64,000 nucleotides of DNA, from positions 57,982-121,981 of the forward strand of contig DATNFW010000046.1 of the NCBI GenBank assembly GCA_035606175.1, in the 5' to 3' direction. The translations under genes were made by a program, and so were the position numbers. Under the pieces are notes generated by a model, which saw only the letters and a program-made list of their open reading frames with translations, searched no databases and was not told the DNA's origin. This DNA is from JASHUC01 sp035606175 (GTDB lineage: Bacteria; Pseudomonadota; Gammaproteobacteria; Steroidobacterales; Steroidobacteraceae). This document shows positions 32,840-41,530 of this stretch, in pieces (positions within the stretch are counted from its first letter, which is position 1; each line of letters begins with the position of its first letter).

Positions 32840-32956
32840 CTGTCGCAATGTGCAGACCTGGCTCCCCGGCGTCAAGCGGCGATACCGCGCGCGATGGACG
32901 ACTACGCGCGCCGGGCGGAGAATCTCGCGACCCGTGGGGACCTCGAGGATTGTGGC

Positions 32957-33376
32957 GTGGCAAATCCGACAGAGGCGCGCGTTCGCTCGCGCTCCGATCT
33001 GCAGAGATATCTCGATCATTTCAACAATCGTCAGTATGACCGGCAAATCGAATTTTATTCGCCCGATGTCCTCTACAAGGTCGGCACTCTGACGCTCTCG
33101 AGTCCGCGCGCCATCGCGGAGTTCTATGCGGATTTTCACGAGTACTGCAAGGAGCACGTCGAGATCGCACAGTTCGCTTTGCAGGGGGACACGTGCGCGG
33201 TCGTGATGCCGTCGCGCTTCGATCCGTTCCGGGACTACAAGAAGCACGGGCTCAATTTCGAGGCGGGCAAGCGAGTCGAGTTCGTGAGCTTCATTTTCTA
33301 TACACTGCTGGAGGGGAAGATTCGGCGCATCCGCGTCGCGCGCTACGCCGGGAGCGCGGAGGATTTCAGAAGCTAG
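32957..33376 (+). CDS. NTF2-like / SnoaL-type protein
   Basis: A 139-residue protein with the cone-shaped NTF2 fold pattern: an N-terminal helix (SDLQRYLDHFNNRQYDRQIEFYSPDVLY), a second helix (PRAIAEFYADFHEYCKEHVE) and long alternating strands with VEFVSFIFYTLLEGKI. I chose the GTG at 32957 because GAGGA lies seven bases upstream and the length fits the family; an ATG at 32894 would add 21 residues. Members include dehydratases, isomerases and binding proteins, and this one cannot be assigned. The sulfotransferase follows 26 bp later. Confidence 0.7.
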   Translation: MANPTEARVRSRSDLQRYLDHFNNRQYDRQIEFYSPDVLYKVGTLTLSSPRAIAEFYADFHEYCKEHVEIAQFALQGDTCAVVMPSRFDPFRDYKKHGLNFEAGKRVEFVSFIFYTLLEGKIRRIRVARYAGSAEDFRS

Positions 33377-33402
33377 TCTCCGGCGGGAGATGAGGGGGAG
33401 CA

Positions 33403-34041
33403 ATGCCGCTCGATGTGATCGGCGCCGGACTCGGGCGCACCGGCACCACGTCTCTGGCGCTGGCGCTCGAGCTGTTGGGATTCGTGCGCTGCCATCACAT
33501 GACAAAGGTGATCTTCCATCCGGAGACGGCGCGGGACTGGGAGCGCGCCGCCGAGGGGGAGCCGGTCGACTGGGAGTCGATCCTCGCAGGCTACCGGGCA
33601 ACGACCGACTGGCCGGCATGCCACTTCTACCGGACCTTCGCAGCGCTCTATCCGCGCGCCAAGGTGATCCTCACCGTACGCGATCCGCAGAGCTGGTTCC
33701 GCTCGACTCAGGCGACGATTTTCAGCGAAGAGCATTTGAAAGAAGTCGAGCGACGGCCGATGGCGGGCATCCTGAGCAAGATGATCGAGCCGATGTTCGA
33801 TGGTCGCATGCACGACCGCGACCATATGATCGCCGTCTACGAACGCCACAATGCCGAAGTGCGCCGGACGATCGCGCCCGAGCGGTTGCTCGTCTATGAC
33901 GTGAAGGACTCCTGGGAGCCGCTCTGCCGGTTCCTCGGCGTGCCCGTCCCGAGTGAGCCGTTTCCGCGCGCGAACACGACGCACGATTTTCGACGCGGGC
34001 GACCGGCGCCGGGCATCGAGCGGCCGCCCTTGCAGGACTGA
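33403..34041 (+). CDS. Sulfotransferase family protein
   Basis: A 212-residue protein with the PAPS-binding P-loop GLGRTGTTSLALALELLG near the N-terminus, a YPRAKVILTVRDPQSWFRST segment (the 3'-phosphate-binding RDP motif) near residue 95 and a C-terminal VYDVKDSWEPLCRFLGVPVP. This is the compact bacterial sulfotransferase type. Substrates may be small hydroxylated compounds. GAGGGGGAGC precedes the ATG. It converges on the GMC oxidoreductase gene. Confidence 0.85.
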   Translation: MPLDVIGAGLGRTGTTSLALALELLGFVRCHHMTKVIFHPETARDWERAAEGEPVDWESILAGYRATTDWPACHFYRTFAALYPRAKVILTVRDPQSWFRSTQATIFSEEHLKEVERRPMAGILSKMIEPMFDGRMHDRDHMIAVYERHNAEVRRTIAPERLLVYDVKDSWEPLCRFLGVPVPSEPFPRANTTHDFRRGRPAPGIERPPLQD

Positions 34042-34085
34042 GTGCGAGCGAGCGCGAGCCGCGGCGAGGCGCACGCGCATCGCAT

Positions 34086-34118
34086 CGCGCTCATGAGGCG
34101 CGGGGCCGCGTGAGCGCG
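34086..34118. repeat. Inverted repeat between convergent genes
   Basis: CGCGCTCA (34086-34093) and TGAGCGCG (34111-34118) flank a 17-bp GC-rich loop in the 85-bp gap between the convergent sulfotransferase and GMC genes. It could act as a two-way terminator hairpin, but neither side has a T-tract. Confidence 0.35.
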
Positions 34119-34126
34119 GCGCGCGC

Positions 34127-35827
34127 TCATGCCTCGACTGCGGCGCCCTCCGTGCGGCTGCCGCGTCCGGCAGCGCCGCTCGCCGCCGCAGGCGGAGCCT
34201 TGCCGAGGATGAGGTCGGAGGCCTTCTCGCCGATCATGATCGTCGCCGCGTTCGTGTTGCCCGAGGTGATGCGCGGCATGATCGAGGCATCGATCACGCG
34301 CAGGCGCTCGATTCCGTAGACACGCAGGTGCGGATCGACGACCGCGAGCGGATCGCGCCCCATCTTGCACGTGCCGACCGCGTGGTACAGCGTGTTGCCT
34401 GCGACGCGCGCGTAGGCGAGCATCGACTCGTCCGTATCGCCGAAGCCGTCGGCTGCCGACTCCAGGTACGGTGCGAGCGCAGGCTGATGCATGATCTTGC
34501 GTGTGAATTTCATGCCGGCGATCGCCACCTGCCGATCCATCGGGTGGCTCAAGTAATTCGGAACGATTGCGGGGTACACCGCCGGGTCCGATGACTTGAT
34601 GTGCACCGTGCCGCGCGACTCGGGGCGGATCTGACACGGTGTGCAGGTCATCCCCGGCTGCCGCTCGAGGATCAATGCCTGGGTCTTCGCGAGCTCATCG
34701 AGATCCATGCTCGCGGCCATCATGTGGAACTGCAGGTCGGGCCGGGTGAGCTCGGCGCGCGACTTCCAGAAGGCGACGATGTGCGCGACGGCAAAGCTCA
34801 ACAGCCCGCCCCGGGTGAACAGATATTTGATCGCCTCGCCTGCGAGCCGGGCGCCGTGGGAGAGCTCGTTCACGGTCACGTACCCGCGCTTCACCCGCCA
34901 CTGGCCGCCGATCATGTAGTGATCCTGGAGGTTCTCGCCGACGCCCGGCAGCTCCGCGGCGACCGGGATGCCGAGCCGCTGCAGGACCTCTCCGCGCCCG
35001 ATTCCGGAGAGCTCGAGAAGCTGCGGGGAAGCGACGGAGCCTGCGGCGAGAATCACCTCGGCCCGCGCACGTGCGCTCACGCGCTCGCCCTCGCGCCGGT
35101 ACTCGATGCCGCTCGCACGGCGCCCCTCGAGCAGCACGCGCGTGGCGAGCGCGCCGGTCTCGACCTTGAGATTCGGCCGATGCATCGCCGGATGCAGGTA
35201 CGCGACGGCGGTCGAGCAGCGGCGGCCGTTGCGTGTGGTGAGCTGAAACCAGGTGACGCCCGCCTGCTCGGCGCAGTTGATGTCCTCGGAGCGCGGGATG
35301 CCCGCCTCGACGCAGGCTTCGAGCATCGCGGCGGAGAGCGGATGGCGCGTGCTGAAATCCTCGACGTGGACCGGGCCGCCGACGCCGTGCCACTCGCTTT
35401 CGCCGCGTTGCTGGTGCTCCATGCGGCGGAAGTAGGGCAGCACGTCGCGGAACGACCAGCCCTCCGCACCCGCATCGCGCCAGTCATCGAAATCGGCGCA
35501 CTGGCCGCGGATGTAGAGCAGTCCGTTGATGGAGGAGGAGCCGCCGAGCACCTTGCCTTTCGGCCATTTGTGCACGCGCCCTTGCGCGTCGGGCTCGGTC
35601 TCGTAGAGCCAGTTGACCTTGGGGTCGTTGAGTGTCCTGCCGAAGCCGATCGGCAAGTGAATCATCAGATTCGAGCGGAGCTGGCTCGGGTTGCGGGTGA
35701 GGCGATCGTCGCCGCCCGCCTCGAGCAGCAGAACCCGCGTGCGGCGGTCCTCCGTCAGGCGATTCGCGAGCACGCAGCCCGCGCTGCCCGCCCCGACGAT
35801 GACGTAGTCGAACTCCGATTCAGGCAT
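34127..35827 (-). CDS. GMC-family oxidoreductase (alcohol/choline dehydrogenase-like)
   Basis: A 566-residue FAD enzyme: FDYVIVGAGSAGCVLANRL at the N-terminus, LGGSSSINGLLYIRGQCADFDDW (GMC signature 1) near residue 85, and C-terminal HAVGTCKMG ... SGNTNAATIMIGEKASD with the catalytic histidine region. Such enzymes oxidise primary alcohols or choline and pass electrons to quinones or oxygen. GGGAGA lies six bases before the chosen ATG; the longer frame upstream lacks homology. It is divergent from the LigW-like gene and may share its control region. Confidence 0.9.
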   Translation of the reverse strand: MPESEFDYVIVGAGSAGCVLANRLTEDRRTRVLLLEAGGDDRLTRNPSQLRSNLMIHLPIGFGRTLNDPKVNWLYETEPDAQGRVHKWPKGKVLGGSSSINGLLYIRGQCADFDDWRDAGAEGWSFRDVLPYFRRMEHQQRGESEWHGVGGPVHVEDFSTRHPLSAAMLEACVEAGIPRSEDINCAEQAGVTWFQLTTRNGRRCSTAVAYLHPAMHRPNLKVETGALATRVLLEGRRASGIEYRREGERVSARARAEVILAAGSVASPQLLELSGIGRGEVLQRLGIPVAAELPGVGENLQDHYMIGGQWRVKRGYVTVNELSHGARLAGEAIKYLFTRGGLLSFAVAHIVAFWKSRAELTRPDLQFHMMAASMDLDELAKTQALILERQPGMTCTPCQIRPESRGTVHIKSSDPAVYPAIVPNYLSHPMDRQVAIAGMKFTRKIMHQPALAPYLESAADGFGDTDESMLAYARVAGNTLYHAVGTCKMGRDPLAVVDPHLRVYGIERLRVIDASIMPRITSGNTNAATIMIGEKASDLILGKAPPAAASGAAGRGSRTEGAAVEA

Positions 35828-36012
35828 GGCGCATCTCCCGCTGCGCCCGATTCTAGCGCCCGCGCGCGCGGGCGCGAGGCTTGGTCCTGAGCTTCGGCCG
35901 TCCGCGCATCGGTTGTTGCGGCGATGCGGCGGCGCGCCATCGGCTGCACAGGAGCGGAGCGGGTGTATCGTCGCTGCCCTTTCCATCGTCTGCAGACCAT
36001 CGAGGGCGTTCC

Positions 36013-37041
36013 ATGGCTGGCAAATTCCGGAAGATCGCAACCGAAGAGGCGTTCTCCATTCCCGAGGTGGCCGAGGAGCTGAAGCGAGTCGGCCGCTCCC
36101 CGAATGAGAACTCCGACACCCCTCTCGTCCGCGGCATCTACGATTCCCAGCCCGGGTACGGGGACATGAAATTCCTCGACGGGCTGCTCGATCTCGAGGG
36201 CGTGCGGCTTCGCGAGATGGACGCGCACGGCGTCGATGTGCAGATCCTCTCGCTCACCGCGCCCGGCGTGCAGATGTTCGACGCCGATACCGCCTGCGAG
36301 CTCGCCACCCTCGCGAACGACAGGCTCGCGGAGGTGATCGCGCGCCATCCGACCCGCTTCGCGGGGCTCGCCGCTTTTGCGCCCCAGGCCCCCAAACGTG
36401 CGGTGAAGGAGATGGAGCGGGGCATCCGGCAGTTGAAGCTCAACGGCTTCATCCTCAACTCGCACACGCACGACGAGTACCTCGATGATCCGAAGTACTG
36501 GCCGATCCTCGAATGCGCGGAGGCGCTCGATCGGTGCATCTACATCCACCCGCGCGGGCCGGTGTACGGCTTGTCGGGGCCGATGCATCACTACGGCATG
36601 GATTCGGCCATGTGGGCATACGGCGTGGAGGTCGGCACGCACGCGGTGCGGATGATGGCCTCGGGGCTGTTCGACCGCTTCCCGAAGCTCAAGATCTGCA
36701 TCGGCCACATGGGCGAGGCGGTGCATTTCTGGTCGTGGCGCATCACCTTCATGAACAGCCGCGCGCAGAAGATCGGGCGCGCGCCGAAGACGAAACTCAC
36801 GATCGATGAGTACTTCAAGCGCAATTTCGTGATCACGACGAGCGGCGCCGAGGACCCGCTCGCGCTCGAGTTCTCCGTGAAGAAGCTGGGCGTGGACAAC
36901 GTCATGTGGGCGATCGACTACCCGTACCAGCCGACGGCGCCCGCAGTCGCTTTCATGGATGCGGCCCCGCTTTCCGATGCCGACAAGGCGAAGGTCTACG
37001 GCGGCAACGCTGAACGGATTTTCCATATCGGGCGCCGATAG
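36013..37041 (+). CDS. Amidohydrolase-2 family decarboxylase, LigW / dihydroxybenzoate-decarboxylase-like
   Basis: A 342-residue metal-dependent enzyme. The family opens with KIATEEAFSIPEV, where the first metal ligand Glu is followed two residues later by Ala instead of His, a variation I know from 2,3-dihydroxybenzoate decarboxylase. Other ligands are in IYIHPRGP, the IGHMGEAVHFW segment and the final WAIDYPYQP aspartate. Related enzymes non-oxidatively decarboxylate aromatic acids such as 5-carboxyvanillate and gamma-resorcylate. GAGGG sits seven bases before the ATG. It stands between a GMC oxidoreductase and folD. Confidence 0.82.
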   Translation: MAGKFRKIATEEAFSIPEVAEELKRVGRSPNENSDTPLVRGIYDSQPGYGDMKFLDGLLDLEGVRLREMDAHGVDVQILSLTAPGVQMFDADTACELATLANDRLAEVIARHPTRFAGLAAFAPQAPKRAVKEMERGIRQLKLNGFILNSHTHDEYLDDPKYWPILECAEALDRCIYIHPRGPVYGLSGPMHHYGMDSAMWAYGVEVGTHAVRMMASGLFDRFPKLKICIGHMGEAVHFWSWRITFMNSRAQKIGRAPKTKLTIDEYFKRNFVITTSGAEDPLALEFSVKKLGVDNVMWAIDYPYQPTAPAVAFMDAAPLSDADKAKVYGGNAERIFHIGRR

Positions 37042-37126
37042 CTCAGATCGCCACTGTCGATTTCCAGGCGCCCTCTACCTTGCGCTATCGTAGACTTCGG
37101 AGCAGGGGCGAGGTCGGCAGGCGAGT

Positions 37127-38026
37127 ATGAGCGCGAGAATCATCGACGGCAGAGCCGTGGCTAAATCGATCCGGGCGGAGCTCAAGGAGCGCATCGACCG
37201 GATGTTCGCGCGGCACGGCGTGCGCCCGGGTCTCGCGGTCATCCTGGCCGGCGACAACGCAGCCTCGAAGGTCTACGTTCGCGGCAAGATCGCGGCGTGC
37301 AAGGAGGTGGGCATCCGCTCGGAGCAGATCGATCTGCCCGCGGATACCTCGCAGACCGAGCTTCTCCGGCGCATCGATGCTCTCAATGCCGACTCTTCCG
37401 TCCACGGGATTCTCGTGCAGCTGCCGCTCCCGCCGCACATCGAGATGCGCGCCGTGCTCGAGCGGATCGCGATCTCGAAGGACGTGGACGGCTTTCATCT
37501 CTACAACGTCGGGGGACTGATCACCGGGAACACGATTTTTCCGCCGTGCACCCCGTATGGGGTGCAGAAGCTCCTCGAGCACGAGGGGATCGATGTGGAG
37601 GGACGCAACGTGGTCGTCGTCGGTGCGAGCAACATCGTCGGCAAGCCGCTCGCTTTGATGCTCATGGCGCAGGACGCGACGGTCTGCATCTGCCACAAGA
37701 AGACGCGCGATCTCACGCAGTTCACGCTGCTCGCCGACATCCTGGTCGTCGCGGCGGGCGTGCCCGGACTCATCCTTCCGCAGATGATCCGCACCGGCGC
37801 GGTGGTGATCGACGTGGGGATCAACCGGCTGCCCGACGGGCGCATCACCGGCGATGTGGATTTCGAGGGCGTCAAGCAGAAAGCCTCCTACATCACGCCC
37901 GTGCCGGGGGGTGTCGGCCCGATGACCGTCGCCATGCTCCTGCACAACACGGTGCTCTCGGCCGAGCGCACCTTCGGAGAAAGGCCGAACAGCATCAAGC
38001 TCGCAGCCGCCGCCGCCACTGCCTGA
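37127..38026 (+). CDS. folD: Bifunctional methylene-THF dehydrogenase / methenyl-THF cyclohydrolase (FolD)
   Basis: A 299-residue enzyme that interconverts 5,10-methylene-, methenyl- and 10-formyl-THF using NADP. It shows YVRGKIAACKEVGI (catalytic Lys), VDGFHLYNVG, the PPCTPYGVQKLLEHE motif, the nucleotide-binding VVVGASNIVGKPLALML and the C-terminal PVPGGVGPMTVAMLL. It is the only housekeeping-type gene inside an otherwise catabolic block. It could process methylene-THF from the glycine cleavage system or formaldehyde-derived units from O-demethylation. The next gene begins 12 bp later. Confidence 0.96.
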   Translation: MSARIIDGRAVAKSIRAELKERIDRMFARHGVRPGLAVILAGDNAASKVYVRGKIAACKEVGIRSEQIDLPADTSQTELLRRIDALNADSSVHGILVQLPLPPHIEMRAVLERIAISKDVDGFHLYNVGGLITGNTIFPPCTPYGVQKLLEHEGIDVEGRNVVVVGASNIVGKPLALMLMAQDATVCICHKKTRDLTQFTLLADILVVAAGVPGLILPQMIRTGAVVIDVGINRLPDGRITGDVDFEGVKQKASYITPVPGGVGPMTVAMLLHNTVLSAERTFGERPNSIKLAAAAATA

Positions 38027-38038
38027 CGCGAGACCGCC

Positions 38039-39724
38039 ATGCCTTCCGTACCCGCCGAGGAGTTCGATTTCGTAATCGTCGGGGCGGGTACGGCCGGTTG
38101 TGTGCTCGCGGCGCGGTTGAGCGAGCAGGCGGACGTTCGTGTTTGTCTGATCGAGGCAGGCGGCCACGACCGGCATCCGTTCATCCATATCCCGGCGGCG
38201 GTCGCCGCGGCGATCGGCACGCGCGCCATCAACTGGGGTTTCCTCACCGTTCCGCAACCCCATCTCGACGGCAGGCGCATTCCCGTGCCGCGCGGGCGAG
38301 TCGTGGGCGGCTCGGGCTCCATCAACGGCATGGTGTATTTCCGCGGCCAGCCGCGGGACTTCGACGATTGGGCGGCCGAAGGAAACGAGGGCTGGAGCTG
38401 GCGGGAGGTTCTGCCGTATTTCATCCGTTCGGAGTGCAATCCCGACTACGCCGGCTCGCCGTATCACAGCACCTCGGGGCCGATGCGGGTCACGCACATC
38501 CGGCGGCTCAACCCGATGAACCGCGCGTTCTGGGATGCCATGGCATCCCTGGGGTTCGCGCGCTGCGACGACTTCAATGGGCCCAATCCCGAGGGCTACG
38601 GTCCGAGGCAGGGCACCATTCGCGACGGACGGCGCGAATCGACTGCGACCGCCTATCTGCGGCCTGCGCTCAAACGCAGCAATCTCACCGTCATGACGGA
38701 CACGCTCGCGCATCGCGTCGCGATCGAGAGCGGGCGTGCGGTGGGTGTCGATGTCGAGCGTGCGGGCGAGGCGCGGCGCATCGCCGCGCGGCGCGAAGTC
38801 GTGCTGTGCGGCGGGACCGTGCTTTCGCCGCAGCTGCTCATGCTCTCCGGGGTGGGCGATGCCGCTGAGCTACGCCGCCTCGGCATCGAGGTGAAGCTCG
38901 AGTCGCCGGCGGTCGGCAAGAACTACCACGATCACCTCGCCGCGGCCGTGCTGCTGGAGATGCGCGATTCCGCCTCGTACGGCATCTCGCTCAAGGCGCT
39001 GCCGCGCGGAGCCTGGAACGTCCTCGAGTACGCACTCGCGCGGCGCGGCCCGTTTGGGAGCAACGTATTCGAGTCGAACGCCTTCGTGCGCAGCCGCGAG
39101 GGTCTCGACAGACCCGACATTCAGATCGTTTTCCAGCCTGCGAGGCGCAATCCCAACACGTTTCCGCTGCCGATCGGCCACGGCTTCGCGATCAGCATCG
39201 TCGGTATCTACCCCAAGAGCCGCGGGCGTATCACGCTTGCGAGCGCCGACCCGCGCACGCCCCCGCTCATCGATCCGAATTTGCTCGGTGTCCCCGAGGA
39301 CATCGATCCGCTCGTGCGCGGGCTCGCGCTCGCGCGCCGCATCGCTTCCGCGCCTTCGTTCGCGCGCTATCGCGCCGCCGAGATCGCGCCGGGCGCGGCG
39401 GTCTCCGGGGACTCGGGGCTTGCCGAGTATGTGCGCCGCACGGCGACGACGGTTCATCATCCGGTGAGCAGCTGCCGCATGGGCGTCGGCGCAGACAGCG
39501 TGGTCGACCCGCAGCTGCGGGTCCGCGGGATCGAGCGGTTGAGGGTTGCGGACGCTTCGGTGTTTCCGAGTGTCGTCGGGGGCAATACGAACGCGACCGT
39601 CGTGATGATCGCGGAGAAGGCCTCGGACATGATGCTCGGCCGGCCGGCACCGCGCCCGTTCGAGACCGGCGAGCCGGCGGCACGCCGACCGAGCCGGGTG
39701 CCGCCCGAGCCGAGCACCGCCTGA
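38039..39724 (+). CDS. Second GMC-family oxidoreductase
   Basis: A 561-residue FAD enzyme paralogous in family to the one at 34-36 kb: FDFVIVGAGTAGCVLAARL, GGSGSINGMVYFRGQPRDFDDW near residue 95, and C-terminal TTVHHPVSSCRMG ... GGNTNATVVMIAEKASD. The active-site His lies in VHHPVSSC. It follows folD by 12 bp and is probably cotranscribed. The last ten residues (PSRVPPEPSTA) are low-complexity, and the stop is inside a duplicated 17-bp sequence. The natural substrate, probably an alcohol, cannot be read directly. Confidence 0.9.
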   Translation: MPSVPAEEFDFVIVGAGTAGCVLAARLSEQADVRVCLIEAGGHDRHPFIHIPAAVAAAIGTRAINWGFLTVPQPHLDGRRIPVPRGRVVGGSGSINGMVYFRGQPRDFDDWAAEGNEGWSWREVLPYFIRSECNPDYAGSPYHSTSGPMRVTHIRRLNPMNRAFWDAMASLGFARCDDFNGPNPEGYGPRQGTIRDGRRESTATAYLRPALKRSNLTVMTDTLAHRVAIESGRAVGVDVERAGEARRIAARREVVLCGGTVLSPQLLMLSGVGDAAELRRLGIEVKLESPAVGKNYHDHLAAAVLLEMRDSASYGISLKALPRGAWNVLEYALARRGPFGSNVFESNAFVRSREGLDRPDIQIVFQPARRNPNTFPLPIGHGFAISIVGIYPKSRGRITLASADPRTPPLIDPNLLGVPEDIDPLVRGLALARRIASAPSFARYRAAEIAPGAAVSGDSGLAEYVRRTATTVHHPVSSCRMGVGADSVVDPQLRVRGIERLRVADASVFPSVVGGNTNATVVMIAEKASDMMLGRPAPRPFETGEPAARRPSRVPPEPSTA

Positions 39725-39781
39725 TTCATCGCCGCATTCATCGCCGCCGGGGGCGCGCGTTCTTCGAGCCGAGCACCGCCT
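39706..39781 (+). repeat. 17-bp direct repeat flanking a GMC gene stop
   Basis: CGAGCCGAGCACCGCCT occurs at 39706-39722 (ending at the stop codon) and at 39765-39781. Between them ATTCATCGCCGC also appears twice in tandem. The 88-bp gap before the MBL gene consists largely of this duplicated material. Confidence 0.75.
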
Positions 39782-39812
39782 CGAGCCGCGAAGTCGAGTA
39801 GGGGTATCCATC

Positions 39813-40694
39813 ATGGCCGTCGAGCACATCAAGCACTGGAAGGTCGGCGACGTCGAGATCGCACGCATCGTGGAGGTGAACAACCACCACGACCCGATGG
39901 CGTTTCTGCTCGGGGCCGAGGCGACGCCGCAGTTCGTGCAGCAATTCGACTGGCTCGTGCCCCACTTCGTAACGGCCGACGGCGAGATGCTCATCTCGTT
40001 TCAATGCTTCGTGCTCGCCTCGAAGGGCCGTCGCATGATGATCGATACCTGTATCGGGGCCGACCGGCAGCGGGAGTTTCCAATCTTCTGCAATCTGCAG
40101 ACGACGTTCCTCGAGGACCTGGAGGCCGCCGGGTTTCCGGCACGCACCATCGATACGGTGCTCTGCACGCATCTGCACTTCGATCACGTGGGCTGGAACA
40201 CGCGCCGCGTGAACGGACGCTGGGTGCCCACCTTTCCGAACGCGCGCTACCTCTTCGGGCAGCGCGAGTGGGAACACTGGCAGCACTTGAGGCGCACGGG
40301 CGGATATCACAGCTTCGAGCACATCGAGGACTCGATCGAGCCCGTTCTCGAGGCGGGGCTCGCGGAGTTCGTCGGTCCGGAACATCGCATCACGGATGAG
40401 GTGTGGCTCGAGCCGACGCCGGGTCACACGCCGGGGCACGTGAGCGTGCACATCTCATCGCGCGGCAAGGAGGCCGTGATCACAGGCGACATGATGCATC
40501 ACCCCATCCAGCTCGCGGTGCCGGACGCACACGGGAATTTCGACATGGACAAGCCGCTCGGGGCTGCGACGCGGCGCGCCTTCATCGAGCGCTACCAGAA
40601 CCGCAAGGCGCTCATCATCGGAAGCCACTTCTGCGATCCGACCTCCGGCTGGATCGTGCGCGACGGGACGGGGTGGAAGCTCGCGCTCGATTGA
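39813..40694 (+). CDS. MBL-fold metallo-hydrolase
   Basis: A 293-residue protein with the metallo-beta-lactamase metal site THLHFDHVGW near residue 115, a later His in TPGHTPGHVSVHI, Asp in ITGDMMHHP and His in IGSHFCDP. This binuclear metal set supports hydrolysis of lactones, thioesters or phosphodiesters. It resembles lactonase-like MBL proteins, so a ring-opening step on a pathway lactone is possible. An SDR gene follows through an unusual 16-bp repeat region that includes its start codon. Confidence 0.85.
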   Translation: MAVEHIKHWKVGDVEIARIVEVNNHHDPMAFLLGAEATPQFVQQFDWLVPHFVTADGEMLISFQCFVLASKGRRMMIDTCIGADRQREFPIFCNLQTTFLEDLEAAGFPARTIDTVLCTHLHFDHVGWNTRRVNGRWVPTFPNARYLFGQREWEHWQHLRRTGGYHSFEHIEDSIEPVLEAGLAEFVGPEHRITDEVWLEPTPGHTPGHVSVHISSRGKEAVITGDMMHHPIQLAVPDAHGNFDMDKPLGAATRRAFIERYQNRKALIIGSHFCDPTSGWIVRDGTGWKLALD

Positions 40695-40752
40695 GATGAG
40701 CCACGACTGAAACGAGGCGCGATTGAAATGAGCCGCGATTGAAATGAGCTAC
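40689..40752 (+). repeat. Four tandem copies of a 16-bp stop-start unit
   Basis: Four contiguous 16-bp units lie at 40689-40704, 40705-40720, 40721-40736 and 40737-40752; the third reads GATTGAAATGAGCCGC. The MBL stop is in unit 1 and the SDR start ATG is in unit 4. Units 1 and 3 also carry ATG AGC followed by a Cxx GAx TGA mini-ORF (MSHD, MSRD), mirroring the SDR's own MSYD start. The whole intergenic gap is this repeat. Confidence 0.9.
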
Positions 40753-41499
40753 GACCTCTCCGATCAGGCCGTCCTCGTGACGGGCGCGGGGCGCGGCCTC
40801 GGTCGTTCGGTCGCCGAGACGCTCGCAGGGCTCGGCGCGACCGTCGGCGTCGTCGACCTCGATGGGCCGAGCTGCGCGGCAACGGCCTCGTCCATACGCG
40901 CGGCAGGCGGTGCGGCTCGCGAGTATGTCGTCGATGTCGCCGATCGCGGCGCCTTCGCGGCGGCGGCGGCGGAGTTCGCGGCCGTGCGGGGCCGCATCGA
41001 TGCGGTGGTCAACAACGCGATGCTGCTGCGCTACGAGCCGCTCGAGCGCGTGCAGGAGGACGTGCTCGACCGCATGCTCGCGATCGGGATCAAGGGATCG
41101 ATCTGGGGAGCGCAGCTGCTGCTGGCACATCTCGATGCCGAGCGCGGCGGCGCTATCATCAACATGGCCTCGCCCGTCGCCGAGCGCGGCTACCCGAATA
41201 CCTCGATCTACAGTCTCGTCAAGGGAGCACTGGTGACCCTCACCAAGACGCTCGCGGCCGAGCTCGGCCCGCGCCGCGTACGCGTGAACGCCGTCGCTCC
41301 GGGCTCGGTGCCCACCCCGGGCGCGGTAGGGCTCAACGATCCGGCCGAGTACGAGCGTCGCGCGCGGACGATTCCGCTCCGCCGCCTCGGTCGCGAGTCG
41401 GACAACGCTCAGGCGGTGGCGTTTCTGCTGAGCCCGGCGGCATCTTTCATCAATGGGGAGATTCTGCACGTGGACGGCGGTATCGCGGCGGCGGGTTGA
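40744..41499 (+). CDS. Short-chain dehydrogenase/reductase
   Basis: A 251-residue classical SDR: TGAGRGLGRS at residues 13-22, the NNAML motif near 92, catalytic Ser in NMASPVAERG and YSLVK near residue 157-161, and PxxxPTPG near 185. It uses NAD(P) to interconvert alcohols and ketones. The N-terminal MSYD lies in the last unit of the 16-bp repeat, so initiation could in principle occur in upstream units, though only this one reads through. It precedes the P450 gene by 31 bp. Confidence 0.88.
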   Translation: MSYDLSDQAVLVTGAGRGLGRSVAETLAGLGATVGVVDLDGPSCAATASSIRAAGGAAREYVVDVADRGAFAAAAAEFAAVRGRIDAVVNNAMLLRYEPLERVQEDVLDRMLAIGIKGSIWGAQLLLAHLDAERGGAIINMASPVAERGYPNTSIYSLVKGALVTLTKTLAAELGPRRVRVNAVAPGSVPTPGAVGLNDPAEYERRARTIPLRRLGRESDNAQAVAFLLSPAASFINGEILHVDGGIAAAG

Positions 41500-41530
41500 G
41501 CCGTCCGGCCGTCACCGCTATCGTGAGGCC

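Noticed and set aside
32003..32956. Long N-terminal extension of the NTF2-like protein
   Set aside because: It lies antisense to the peptidase lipoprotein gene; the GTG at 32957 has a good ribosome site and gives the family length.
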